A stretch of 64,000 nt of DNA, from contig JAKNDB010000085.1 in assembly GCA_024305405.1 (NCBI GenBank), positions 620,001 through 684,000 of the forward strand. Reading direction: 5' to 3'. Under the pieces are notes generated by a model, which was not told where the DNA came from, ran no database searches, and saw only the letters and a program-made list of their open reading frames with translations. The translations under genes and the position numbers were made by a program. The DNA comes from Dirofilaria immitis. Its lineage: Eukaryota; Nematoda; Chromadorea; Rhabditida; Onchocercidae. Positions 26,201 through 37,991 of this stretch are shown piece after piece. Within the stretch, counting starts at the first letter, position 1. Each line of letters begins with the position of its first letter.

Positions 26201-29200
26201 CAATACTTAAACTTCGCATTATTGACAACTATTATAATCAATTATTTATTGATTAAATTAAAATTAAATGAAAAAATGGCAATGAAAAAATTATGGGAAA
26301 TTTATTAAACTAATAGAAAATATAATTTTATATTCAAATTTAATTTTAAAAAATAATTTTTATTCTTTTTTCTTTTTAATTTGTCAAAAGTTATTTTCAA
26401 TTTCTTTTTAAATTTTTTTAAAATAAAATTAAAGAAAAATTCGATAAATTAATTTTTTTTTGAATTTAGTTGAGAGGAAAATGATAATATTTAATTATTG
26501 GGATAAATTGATTGCAAAAGGAATTTTTGATAATTTTTTTTTTTTTTTTTAAATGAAAGATGAAGATTGATGTATGATAAAATTTTTGGGAAAGAATGAT
26601 AAAGTTAATGATATAGTTCAGGTAAGAGTTGGTAAGAAAGGTAAGTTAGTTAGAAGAGGAAGAGCAAATGATAATAGGATAGTTAAGAAGGAGGAAAATG
26701 AAATGAGGTCGTACAGATAGATATGAAAATCTTAGAATATATCGACATAATTTCGTTTTTTTCTCTCTCTCTCTTTCTCTCTTTCTTTTTCCTTTCTTTT
26801 TTTTTTTTGATGCTTATCTCCGATGACAAGTTGTATGGAAGAGATAAGAATTACCATATCGAATAACATATGTTTTGTACATGTTTTAAACATGCACAAA
26901 TCATTGATTAGATTTGAAGAAGAAAAAGGTTATGTTAATTTAAAATTTAAAGAAATTTCATGCTAATTTAAAATGATTGATGTATGATGATTAAAAAGGA
27001 AAGAGAGGAATCGAGAGAGAGAGAGGGAGAGAGAAAGGGAGAAAGAAAGAAACAAAAGAGAATTACTGTTTTAATATTACAACAAAGATAACTCTCATTT
27101 TTTTTTTTTTTTATACCATAACATGAAAGTGGAAATTTAACAAAATCCTTATATTTATTGCTTTTTTTTTTTTTCAAATTCTCGAGATATCTAAAAAAAA
27201 AAAGGAATGTAATAGTTTAAAAATGCAACTATTGATTGATTGCTTTTTGTTAATAATATTAATAAATAAATTATTGTTACATAATTTCCTCAAGATTTCT
27301 CTTGATAATATGAAAATTTCAAACAGAATCTATCATTATCATCATTTTCTTACATTCTCATCTTCTAGTATTTATCGTGAAATGTTTATCTTATAATGTT
27401 AAGGAAATGAAAATTTAAGCGAAATTTTGTTACAATAGAATTTTATTGGTCGCAACGACGAATACTCAAATTTATTAGAAATTTAGCAAAGAGCTAAATA
27501 TTTTTACAAATAAAGAAGTTTTGTCCGATATTGTTGATATTAAAAGTTGGAAAAAAAAAAAAAGAAACCGCTCGTTGAATTTGATCATCATGATAAGAAT
27601 AAGTAAATATGAAGTAATGATAAATAAATGATAATTCAATGAAAAATAATCTCTTTTATAGTAAAAATGTTTACAATTTTATTAGCAACATTCTATGATC
27701 TAAACGATAACAAACATATCAAGATCTAATTGATTATAATCCATTAAATTGATCGTTAAATTTATTAGGAAAACATAAAAATAACTTTACATTGCAAAAT
27801 TTCTTGATCATATCGAGATATTTAATAATACAAATATCTTGATTATTTCCAATATATTTATATTATAAAATATTTCGCTTATATCGGATGAGTAGAATAT
27901 CACTTGATGGTAGAGAATTCTTAGGTGTAAAATCGTTATCGCTTACGTTAAATGAATTAAATATTTCGTTCAATTTTTCAACGTCTGGCGCTTTGTTACT
28001 CTCAAAATAGAATTCTCGAGTAAAATATTCATTATATATATTAAGTAGATAGATAGCTATAATCTACGGATATGAAACTAAAACAAATGAAATAAAGGAA
28101 TTAGAAATAAGAAGAATTCAGTGAAAAACTTCGAATTTATTTTGTGCCAATATGTTGGCATCAACGATCAAAATTACATATCAAAATAGAATTTTTATTA
28201 TCTGAAAATTCCAATAGTTAAAATGCTAAGAAAGGAAGATTTCAATTAGCAAAGATAAGTAAACGAATAATTAATTAATGATTAATAGAAAATAGGAATG
28301 AACTAATAGTAAATGGATTATAGAGCATAAGTTGATATGTCGCAAAGATGTCGCATGGATGTTTCAACAATGGGATGGTAACAATGATGGAGAATTGACG
28401 ATGAAGGAATTGGCTCCGCTCGAGGCAGATTTAAACGAGAAATGTTTGAAAGCATATATTGACCGCTGCGGTTTGCGTTAATCATTTATCAATCTTACAC
28501 GTCATTTTGCACTTTATTTATGTTACGTTTTATTCATCAAATTTTATATTACTCATTAAATCATAGCCGCAACCGGCCATTCTTTTGACGCAAAATGATA
28601 CGATTTCCATAATTGTGCAGTTATTTCCAGAATTTTAGCTTCTTAAAAAAAATTTCTTGAATGGTAGGATTCTGTAATTTATCACATGTTTTATTGCTTA
28701 CTTACGACACATTTTTTTTTCAATTGTACAAAATTCTTTTGTAAATAATAAATAAGCATATCATTTGATAGATACGGAATCAGGCAATGATAATGTGATA
28801 ACATTAGACGAATGGTGCGATTGCTTTGCTTGGGCTGATAATGATCGTCATGAACCGCCATGTCATGCAGCAAAACATCGACAGGATCCACATTTATTGG
28901 GTAAGTTTATTTGCTCTTACATTATCATCTATCATATTATCGAAAGATCATAGTGGAAGTTGATCAAAAAAAAGCCGAATAATCCGGAATGATTTATTAA
29001 TTGATACTAGTGATTACAGTTTGATAAAGATATTGCGAATGTAACAATTTAATGTTTGATGAAAGTCCAATTAATGATATTGATTAGATTGTAAAAAATG
29101 ATTTCATTTAAAATTCTTATGTTCTATTTCATCTCAATCATTTCGATTCAAAAAATTTTTTTCGTATACTTATTTCTAAATGATATCATATTTCTTATCT

Positions 29201-29932
29201 TTTTGATATAGGAAAAAATTAATTTTATCACATATGCTGATTTTGAAATGATACTGTATCTTTTATTACGGTATAGCATTTTTCATAACGAAAAATACAA
29301 CATATATGATATTTCAGGAGTCTTTCATCCACGTTGCACATTGGAAGGATATTATAAAGCAGAACAATGTCATGAGAATTCTTGTTGGTGTGTTGATAAA
29401 TACGGTCGAGAATTTGATAAATCACGGGTAATAGGTCATCTTCCAGACTGTGGTCAATATGGTATATCCCCTTTTTTTTTTTGCTATGATTTTATTTGAA
29501 TAAATTCTAAACTGTTTTAATTTTAAATAAATTCCGTATTTATCATGAATTTTTATGTATGTCATTCAAAAATGATTTTTGATAATGATAAGGAAAGCAA
29601 AACGATTGCCATAACTTATGCCTAACGTAACTAATGTGATAAAATGTTTTTGAAAAATATATCAAAATCAGCATATGATAAAATTTTTTGAAAATATATC
29701 AAAAAAATGATATATTTTTTCGCAATTTTTTGCGACACTCAATTATTGGCAATGTGAAATTAATTAATTCTGCGACACTCAATTATTGGCAATATAATTG
29801 CAATTTTTAATAAATTGCTGTAATTTAATAACCTTAAATATTTTTAAAATATCGTTTTCGCTCATAACTGATTTATTTTCAGCGACCGAAATGGATGCAA
29901 ATGAAAAAGAAGACCTTGTGGCGGAATTGTGA
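17202..29932 (+). CDS. test-1: Testican (SPOCK family) secreted calcium-binding proteoglycan core-like protein
   Basis: Nine exons join in phase to 316 residues: 17202-17334, 18331-18427, 18900-18954, 19130-19223, 20565-20666, 28324-28470, 28772-28900, 29318-29461, 29883-29932. Residues 1-21 form a signal peptide (MYSSGIIFLFHLLFSDIYTF). Residues 46-70 match the testican N-terminal Cys domain (CHTLRCSADELCVVN). Residues 127-250 are the SPARC/testican EC domain: helix GGRLLQWFSEMHKL, a canonical EF loop DGNNDGELTMKE (178-189), and a second loop near 210-223 (DTESGNDNVITLDE) two residues longer than the human testican loop. Residues 253-297 form a thyroglobulin type-1 domain with CWCV. Human SPOCK1 is 439 residues; here the Kazal domain and the acidic glycosaminoglycan tail are missing. 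It likely acts in the extracellular matrix. The frame is intact throughout. Confidence 0.93.
17494..17546. repeat. Near-perfect AT palindrome in testican intron 1
   Basis: CATTTAAATAATATATTATA is followed, after a short AT loop, by its reverse complement TATAATATATTATTTAAATG with one extra A. The arms of about 20 bases could extrude a cruciform or form an RNA hairpin. Confidence 0.7.
18071..18305. repeat. 29-bp minisatellite, 8 copies, abutting testican exon 2
   Basis: The unit is ATGATTCAATTAAAATTAAG plus ATTTAATGA, head to tail. It ends 25 bases before the acceptor of the exon at 18331. Copies differ mainly in A-run length; for example one copy has A5 where its neighbours have A4. Confidence 0.9.
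20152..20515. repeat. TTTCATCCGGTATA tandem array in testican intron 4
   Basis: Eleven copies of TTTCATCCGGTA plus one TTTTACCCGGTA variant are arranged in higher-order blocks of about 60-90 bases with ACCCATATTTCTATTG and TTCATTCTATCTGA spacers. The conserved CCGG core stands out in an A+T-rich background. The array ends about 50 bases before exon 5. Confidence 0.9.
21034..23874 (-). CDS. Uncharacterised single-pass membrane protein with C-terminal PPPY motif, nested in testican intron (5' end not found)
   Basis: Two exons on the strand opposite testican, 23874-23606 and 21136-21034, join in phase (AG|G = Arg) to 124 residues. The first begins after a TTTCAG acceptor with hydrophobic IFFLLEILSFSSA. 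A polar, charged segment follows (FEISYKF-like, then QQTDANNYRNEREIYMTRQT), then a membrane span of about 20 residues (SVCNGIFATIAFFVFLYFIF). The tail ends in NDAPPPYEVKL. PPPY is the classic ligand for WW domains such as those of Nedd4-family ubiquitin ligases. I do not recognise the family. The start must lie in an unseen upstream exon. The whole gene sits inside the 20667-28323 intron. Confidence 0.55.
21554..21623 (-). CDS. Possible alternative last exon of the nested membrane-protein gene
   Basis: After a weak acceptor (TTGCAAAG), a short frame reads SNFPKGKAKEKAEEGHRGHK and stops at TAG (21554). It is in exactly the phase left by the membrane exon ending at 23606 (AG + C = Ser). The composition is charged and unlike the A+T-rich surroundings. 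It would give a basic/acidic tail in place of the PPPY tail. The acceptor is poor, so it could be chance. Confidence 0.25.
22102..22319. repeat. 109-bp direct duplication
   Basis: CTGTRAAAATAAATAAAAGT through CTTATTAATTA is repeated head to tail with only a couple of differences. It lies in the intron of the nested minus-strand gene. Confidence 0.9.
23880..28323. other. Remainder of the large testican intron
   Basis: The region is mostly A+T-rich with poly-T and CT/GA runs (26761-26805, 27009-27050) and a short TCTA run at 24450-24468. It must contain the 5' end of the nested minus-strand gene. The only frame I would flag is the open minus-strand stretch at 27863-28063. I see no other exon. 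Confidence 0.5.
27863..28063 (-). CDS. Possible minus-strand coding exon, unknown protein
   Basis: The frame is open for 66 codons and ends at TAA. It has protein-like composition (FTREFYFESNKAPDVEKLNE, later TPKNSLPSSDILL) and less A+T-rich codons than its surroundings. It contains an internal donor AAC|GTAAGC in phase 0, the same phase as the nested gene's first known exon at 23874, so it could be an upstream exon of that gene. There is no in-frame ATG. The plus strand is open in part too, so the direction is uncertain. Confidence 0.25.
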   Translation of the reverse strand: MIAIYLLNIYNEYFTREFYFESNKAPDVEKLNEIFNSFNVSDNDFTPKNSLPSSDILLIRYKRNIL

Positions 29933-30362
29933 TTTCAATTCATTTTGCGCAATTGCTTCTCTTAACGATATAAATTATATATTATCAAATAAATGATAGT
30001 ATAAATATTGTTACTACCATTTATATATATATATAATAAATTGCCGATTATTTTATATATTTCATTAATAATTACGTCAAATATATTATTTTTACATTAT
30101 CAAAATCATTTACCTTATCATTATCAAAAATCATTTATTGAATGATATACATTAGTTACGTTAAGCATAAGTTATGTCAAACATCTTGCTTTCTTTATCA
30201 TTATCACAAATCATTTATTGAATGACATACATTAGTTAAAATTCATTAGTTACGTTAAGCATAAGTTATGTCAAACATCTTGCTTTCCTTATCATTATCA
30301 AAAATCATTTATTGAATGGCATACATTAGTTAAGATTCATTAGTTACGTTAGGCATACCGTT
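29559..30362. repeat. Inverted repeat flanking the last testican exon, right arm tandemly triplicated
   Basis: The segment at 29559-29637 (TGTCATTCAAAAATGATTTT through CCTAACGTAACTAATG) is the reverse complement, at roughly 90 percent by eye, of a unit present about three times at 30109-30362 (CATTAGTTACGTTARGCATA through TTATTGAATGACATA). The terminal testican exon 29883-29932 and its 3' UTR lie in the loop. A direct duplication of GCGACACTCAATTATTGGCA (29731 and 29773) lies in between. Confidence 0.8.
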
Positions 30363-30412
30363 ATCAAAATCATTCCCTGAATCAGAATCACATATATAAA
30401 GATTATTTTATA

Positions 30413-33400
30413 TCATATACCGAATAGAATAATTTTTTGAAGCATATCAAAATGTTCTTCAATAATCGCATTTCGACATGCTGAAATCAATCGACTTGCT
30501 GGTTCACCTACTGAAAAAGAAGAAAGTATGTAATAGATATTTTAAATATATACTTAATATCAGTAATGAAATAAATAATTAATAAATTTTATAATTCGAA
30601 AATAAGAATTAAAAAATTGAACTTTAAAATAAAAAAAAACATTAATTTTTATCATTTCTATTTTCATCGGAAATATAATTTAAACAATGAATTATTAAAA
30701 TTATATTTTTACATATAATTAATTTATGATTTGGAATGAAGGAAAAAATCTAATTAATTAATTAATTAATCTAAGATTAACCTCGAAGACGTGATCCTTG
30801 TTCGATGATTTTATTAAGATTTCGAAGAAGTTTCAACAATTCTTCATGATTATTACATCGTATTTTATGTTCAGCTATAATTGCTTGATTCAATGTATAC
30901 ATCTTCTGATAATATTTGCTCATCAAACGTCTAAAAATATTTCTTGAAAATTTGCAAAATATTGAAGAAATATTTTAATTTTGATTATTGATAAATCAAT
31001 CAATATTGCTATCCTTTAGCATACATATCATGTTTGAAGATTAAAAAAAAAAAGAGGGAGATAAAAGTGAATTGATTGAAAGATATTTGAAAAGATTAAT
31101 TAATGATTATTCAAATATCTCAAAAAAAAAAAAAATTACAATTGATTAATAGTTCGAGCATCTTCAGCTCGTACCAACATTTCTTTGATCGAATTCGATC
31201 GTTCAGCTATCGTTGCAGATAATCGATCACGCATAATGTACATTTCATGTAGCTATTAAAAAAAACAATCAATCGATATTTTTTAATAGTTTAAAAATGC
31301 TTAATACAATGATTTATAGTGAAACGAATAACAATAAAATAATCAATTTATTACGTAAGAAATTATTTCATTCATTTCAAGCAATTCGATTTTTTTTTCG
31401 ATTAAAATTTCCATTTCATCGAGAAATATATGCAACTCGAGAATGAATTAATACTTAACATACCTTTTCTGTAATATCATTAAGTTGTGCAATTTCACGA
31501 GGAAATTGTGCCGTTGTTTGTATTTCAGTAATGCCAAAACTTTCAGCTACCGATTGAATAATATTACCAACTAATTCGATATCATTACATTGAATTATTA
31601 CCTATGAAAAATTTTTATATCATATTTAAATACTATGAAAATTTATTTGATATCTTTCTTATATTATAATATGAAAATATGATAAGAAAAAATTATATCA
31701 AATGATATTGTAATTTAATCAATAATTTTTAATGATATTTTTCTTTTGTATATAATAATTTCAAATATCAATTTAATTTCTTTATGATTTATCGAAAATT
31801 GAAAAAATGGATATTAGCAATTTTTTTTTTTAGCACTTTTTTCATTCCAATTTTTTTAACTCCTTCTCCAATCTATATTCCTTGATAATTTTTCTTATCA
31901 ATTGCTACGACTACTAATGATAGGATAAGCTAAGCTGATAAGCATTAATGATCAATTATTTAAGCACATATTTATTTATATATATTTCTTGTTTGAATAT
32001 ATTTTTATTTTGAATATGTGAAAATTTTGTAATTTTATGAAAAAAGAAAAGTTTTGAAAGTTATTTTTTTAAAAAAAAAGTTATTTTGCAGAGCTTTGAT
32101 AATCTAATCATTAGAACCAGTAGTCTGCCTTAGTCTCTTTTTGAGTTTGCTTTGGTTTACTCTTTATCTGAGGTGGTTTTTCTCATAGATGCAGCAAAAT
32201 CTCTTGGCCCTTTAAGGTTACTTTTTAAATTTTTTCTGGCTAGTGATTTTCTGCCACTAGCTGGTTTTAATTGAAGGTGATTTTTATTATTGAGTTAGTT
32301 GATGTTGTTCAACTAGATAACACTCTAGGCACAATACAATTAAATATATATTAATTTCCTTCGAAAATTTAATTAATTGTAATTTTAATTAATATTTGAT
32401 TTAATTGTAATATAAAATTTAATTAATATATTTAATTGTACCTAATTGTAATATAAAATTTAATTAATATATTTAATTGTACCTAATTGTAATATAAAAT
32501 TTAATTAATATATTTAATTGTACCTAATTGTAATATAAAATTTAATTAATATATTTAATTGTACCTAATTGTAATATAAAATTTAATTAATATATTTAAT
32601 TGTACCTAATTGTAATATAAAAATTTAATTAATATATTTAATTGTACCTAATTGTAATATAAACTTAGATAATCTTATAATAAAAAACGTTTGCTGAAAT
32701 AGTATAAGATGATATAATATTTCTTTTTTGTTTTAAGCAAATTTGACTTCTTAACCTAATTTGGATTCTTACATAGAAGATTGAGCCAGAATCCGGAATC
32801 CGCATATCTATCTATTTATTACTTTATCATTTAAAATTTTTCCATTTGCTTGAAAACGATTAATTCATAAATTAGAAAATTTTTTTTTTTTTTTAGAGAA
32901 ATTACTTAACAAAAATAATATTATTTTCTGAGAAAACGAATGTTTAATTTTTTTGAAAAAGTCTTTTAAAAATAATAATACCTTTCCATTTCTATCCATT
33001 TCAATAATTAACGATTCATTATTTCTTAAACCAATAAAATTAACAATTAATGATGCCATTTCATCATCGCAAAGAATTTCATCAATTAATAAAAATTATT
33101 ATTAATCCAAATTGCTAACTAAAAATAATAATTATTTTTAGGAATTGTTAACATCAAAAAAGATAAAATATTGTTATCAACAATTTTGTTGATAAAATTA
33201 TTTAAAAAAAAAAAAAATTAATAGAAGCAAATTTACATGTGATGGTCGTTCGTTAATATGAAATACAACTTTTCCATCTGGTTGCTGTACTTCGCCCGTT
33301 TCTAACGCATACATTACAAAACGTGGAATGTTACGTGTTACTTCAAATACGTGTAATTGAGAACTAAAATGAAATACAATTGTTATTTTAGGAAACTATA

Positions 33401-36400
33401 TTTTGCTTTCGATCATTTTTTCTATGATTTTTATGAATAATCCGAGAAATTAGGAAATTTTGAATTGAACACTAAAATTTATGACATTTGAAATTTTGAA
33501 GCATTATCAGTAGAGAGTTAAGTCGAGAATTTTCTTTCTTCTAATTTATATTTTGCTATTATCAATCAGATAATAAAAACTAATAAAACAAACCCGAGAA
33601 TTCGAAAAAATATCTATCAACCAACCTTTTAGCATATCCTACGAAGGCTTTAATGTGAATGTCAACAGCTATATCTTTGGTAGGTCGAAGTTGAATTGCA
33701 ATACAGGACGAATAATTTTCAGTTGGATGTCTGAAAATTCATTTTTATTTTATTTATAAAAACATGAGATATAAATTTTTGAAAGTAGGAATCAGAAGGT
33801 CAAATTTAAATTAGTATGAATCAGAAAAATTCTTCAATGAGGAGGCAAAAAAAAAAAGCTTACACAATATATGATTCACCATCGAAGATACCTTCAGCGA
33901 ATAAAACGACCGCTCGAATGATAGCATCACTAGAAACAGTCAGCTGCAATTCAACGCAAGGTTCCTTCGATTGTTGATTCAGTGTTAATGAAGTTTCCAT
34001 GATAGTATTTGCCTGTTGTGATTAAACTAATATAAGAAGACAAAATCTATCATTACGTATCATATTTGTTCTGGCAAAGCATAGAAACTATTAGAAGTTG
34101 GAATCTGTTAGATATTGAAAATTGTATTAAATATTCGATAAACTATCAGTCGATAGAATATTTTCAATTCAAAATTGATCAGGAAAGCAAAAAAACAAAG
34201 ACACGTACGTGACAATATGTGACAGGATATGACGTAAATTATAAATTAGTTAGTGACGTAAAAAAGGATATTTTTGCGCTTAAAATTTGAAACATGCCAA
34301 AATGTATAAAAAAAAAGAAAGATATTTTTACGTTTCTAAAACGTGAAACATACTGGTATGAGTTGTTCAGTTTCTTCATTCTTATCCGCTGATATTTCAT
34401 TATTTTGACATTGCTCGTAATTTTGTAATTCTGCCTAAAATCGATTACATATAAAAGAATAATTAATAATTGATCGTTTTAAATTAATTTCTCGAAAAAA
34501 GAATTTAAGATGATCTTTAGGATGAAAACATATGTTCAATCATTGTTATCACAATCTTTTGTTATCATATCTAAGAAAAGAAACTTCTTTTTTTCTTTTT
34601 ACCTCTTAATGACTAATATTCATAGGTAGAAAAATGATTAGATAAATATGGTTAGATAAAAATAAACAAATATACACTTATTTTATATGCACTATCTATT
34701 TTTACGTTTATTTTTACGTTAAGTATAGTTAAACAAACGTTAACGCGTAACACGTAAAATAACAAATAAAATAATATTAATCATGTAAATACGTAGAATA
34801 ATTGAAATTACTAATACGTATCTTACTTAATTTCAGGGTAAGTGAAAAAAAAAAAGAATAACAAAAATTTTTGAATTTAAATTTTTAAAATACATCCATT
34901 CATACACTTACTAATAAATTGTGTTTTTAAGATTAAGTTCATGTAATAAATTTTGGCCATCATTAGCTTCATTTTGTTTTTATCAATGATAAAACCATGA
35001 ACTGAAAAAGATTAAAGTTCATATATAACATGCATATGTATATGAAGTAAATTAATAAATTATAGTATAAGAATTTATATATTCAGTGATTTAATCGTAA
35101 TAATTTAATCATTATTATTATTATAATAAAAGTAGTAAAATAAAAATTAATATTTTATATTTTATACGTATATTTCAGATATTTAATTATGTTAATTAAA
35201 TATCTTAACATATATAATGATAAGCTATGATAAAAAAAAAAAAAAGAAAAGACCATTTCCATCTGTAGAAACAACAACTAATTGATTACGAACAATAAAC
35301 GTAGCAGCAATTTGATCATTGATTACTTCTTTCAATCTTACTTCACCTGTTCTTCGATCTCTCATATCAATCTATTATGATATATATATACATTATATGA
35401 TATCATTTTTCGATATTCAAATTTTTAAGACTACTATTTTCTTCTCATTTAAATTGCTTGGAACTTTCTCGATGAATATTACATTGAATCAATCAATCAT
35501 TATGAAATTTACATACATTTAATTTTTAATACAATTCCTTTGATCAATTAAATTAATTGCATACCTTACCATGAATCCATCCACATACCAAAACTTCAGA
35601 ATCTGGAAAATTTATTAATGCTACAGCTTGACTTTTACTTTTTATCCTCCATAATCGTGTATTTCCATTATATGCTCCTAATGTACCGTTCATGAGAACA
35701 TATGCAAAAATTCCATCACCCAAATCACATAATCCGGTTACAGCATCTGCTTCGGTTATTTCATAAAGCAATAAATCATTCTTGTAAATACGAATATCAT
35801 AGCTTTCTGAACCAACAATAAGCTGTAAAAATTCGATTGATCCAAATAAGTTCGGCAAGAATTTTTTATTTTATTAAACTTTCAAATAAACTAATATTTG
35901 TAGGATTAGAATTAATTTAACCTAATTTTTTTTTTTTATATCATATTTTGATTTACTTTTTAGATAATTCATAAAATGCAAGGATTTTGTGATTGAATCT
36001 ATCAAATTCGTATGCCAATAAAATTTGATTAGTGAAAAAGAAAAAACGATCAAAACTTTATGATATACTAATTTAGCAGGTGGGAAGTATTTGAATGCAT
36101 AAGAAATTTCTCTCGTACCTCATTATTACCATCATTATCAACATCGGATAAACAAAGTGATAAGACGTTATCACCAGTAACAGTCCAGAACGCATCCTTT
36201 CCATTAATATCTAATCCCCAAACAGCACAATTACCACCACAAAAGATAAGCTCATCATAAGTGTTAAATTTTCCCACCTGAAACATATTTAATGAAGTTA
36301 TTGAGAAAATAAAAATTTTACAAAACTAACCTAGTACTGTAGGAAAGAAAAGAAGTACTGTAGGAAAGAAAAGATAAGCTGTAGAAAATCATCCTTTCTC

Positions 36401-37189
36401 TTATCTTTATTAATTTCAACAAGAAGAATTTCTATTTCAAATATATGAAGTATATAGAATCGAAAAAAAAAAGAAATAAATTAGATTTTGAGAGGTGAAA
36501 AGGTTCAAAGTTCAAATTATTTAAAAGTAAATTTATATCATTTTTATTTAAAAAAAAACTATTTCATATTTTGGTTCAATTTCATGCAAAATCATTTCTT
36601 TGCTATATATTCTATCAAAAATATCTTAATTAATACTTTTATACAATTGACACCATCCATAAGTTCACGTTGAATTAACGCTGTATTATTGTAAGCATCG
36701 TAAACTAATATACCGCATACAGTACCAACAATAATTACATCATACTTTTTATCTAATGTGATCACTTCCAAAGCTCGAATTTTTTCATTTATATTAAGGA
36801 CTGTTTCATTATCATGGATAATAACCTATGATAAAAATGATAGATATTAACAATGAAAATGATAATAATAATAATTATTATTATGAAATATTTTTTTAAT
36901 ATTAAAAACTAACAAAGTAATTAATATATTTTAGAGGAAAATTTTTAGACGAAAAAGAAAATTAAAAAAAAAAATTTCATAATTTAATTAATCGATTTTA
37001 ATTAATCGATTTCTATTAATCGATATAATTTTTATAACAAAAAAAAAAAGATTTCAATTCAACTTTATTTGTTGTTGTTGCAACAACAAGTTGTAATTGT
37101 TCGGTATCATCGATTACAGCAAATCGTGCACAGCCAGGAACGATATGATGTAATATTCCATAAGCGAATTCTGGCTGTAGGCTTAGCAT
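30413..37189 (-). CDS. bbs-2: BBS2, BBSome core subunit
   Basis: Fifteen exons: 37189-37064, 36825-36637, 36277-36119, 35822-35565, 35371-35254, 35001-34912, 34434-34354, 34012-33864, 33730-33626, 33363-33237, 33118-32982, 31601-31464, 31252-31140, 30930-30782, 30510-30413. They encode about 679 residues (human 721). Family matches run the whole length: N-terminal beta-propeller with GGNCAVWGLDINGKDAFWTV and VGSESYDIRIY, RLWRIKSKSQAV, CGWIHGK, then IIRAVVLFAEGIFDGES and IKAFVGYAKR, the C-terminal helical region with IRCNNHEELL, and a closing PASRLISACRNAI. BBS2 is part of the BBSome, which carries membrane cargo in cilia; in nematodes this means sensory neurons. Three single-base breaks occur at T5 34924-34928, T5 34977-34981 and A5 33091-33095. 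All splice sites and the rest of the frame are intact. An X-box-like site lies upstream. Confidence 0.95.
32390..32665. repeat. 41-bp minisatellite, about 6 copies, in BBS2 intron
   Basis: The unit is TAATTGTAATATAAAATTTA followed by ATTAATATATTTAATTGTACC. It lies in the intron between the exons 33118-32982 and 31601-31464. One copy carries A5 where the others have A4. Confidence 0.9.
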
Positions 37190-37991
37190 GAAACAGCAGT
37201 GTTACTAAACAATAGAACTGCTAAGCCTTAGGGAAGACTGGAAAGGTTGTTGTCAAGGGTAACCGATTATTCGATCAAATATGATGACAACATCTGAAGT
37301 GTATTATGTTTGTGTAAATTGAATATTCTACAAAATGATCGATTATGGATTCGTTGCATTATGTAACTAACTTAGACATATTGATTGAAAAGAAAATTTC
37401 TCGAAATAAATGATCTTCAATACTTTATTGCATTCTTTGGTTATGCAAATTTTTACGCGACGTTTATCGAATAACAGAAAAAACTATTTTACTTCAAAGA
37501 AACTTGATGGTTTTATTTAGAAATTCTGAAGCAATAACAGATTTGTTAAGGTGAAAATGATGTTTTAAAGTCGAGAATAAGCTTGAATTTCATGCATTAA
37601 CTTCATATCGCACAAAAATCATCAAATAATCATGATCTTGCTGAATTTCAAAGCTGCATTAAATCTAAATAAAAATGTAGCATGAATTTAGCAATCGATC
37701 ATTTTAATAATTTATAACTTTGTAGAAGGTCATTGATCCTAATCTTCCGTTTTCATATTGATGGTTAATAATTGATTCCATTCAATTGATATATATATAT
37801 ATATATATATACGAATGAAATTTTTCATATATTTTTAAAAATTAATTATCATTTCCAGAGAGATATGTTGAAGTTCTAAATTTATACATCTGGTTTTTTT
37901 TTTTTTAAAAATATTTTGCAAAAATTTAATAAAAATTTTATGAAATAATTAAAATATTAAAGCTATATGAACAAAGAGATGCGTGAAAAAA
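37190..37991. other. Bidirectional promoter region between BBS2 (-) and the TSSK-like kinase (+)
   Basis: About 800 bases separate two divergent starts. The BBS2-proximal 100 bases are less A+T-rich and carry the X-box-like element and a TTGTTTAG acceptor 18 bases before the BBS2 ATG. The kinase-proximal half is plain A+T-rich sequence with an (AT)n run at 37791-37811. No exon is visible. Confidence 0.55.
37249..37263 (-). promoter_or_regulatory. X-box-like RFX/DAF-19 binding site of BBS2
   Basis: GTTGTC-AAG-GGTAAC (minus strand GTTACC-CTT-GACAAC) has two RFX half-sites. On the minus strand the left half GTTACC is a perfect GTNNCC, and the right half GACAAC has one mismatch to RGNAAC. The spacer is three bases instead of the usual two, although vertebrate RFX sites tolerate 0-3. 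It ends 60 bases upstream of the BBS2 ATG, inside the usual range for X-boxes of worm bbs genes. Regulation by an RFX factor is inferred. Confidence 0.6.

Noticed and set aside
35254..37189. BBS2 as a degraded pseudogene
   Set aside because: All splice sites and all conserved blocks are intact; the only defects are one-base losses in A/T runs, shared by unrelated genes.
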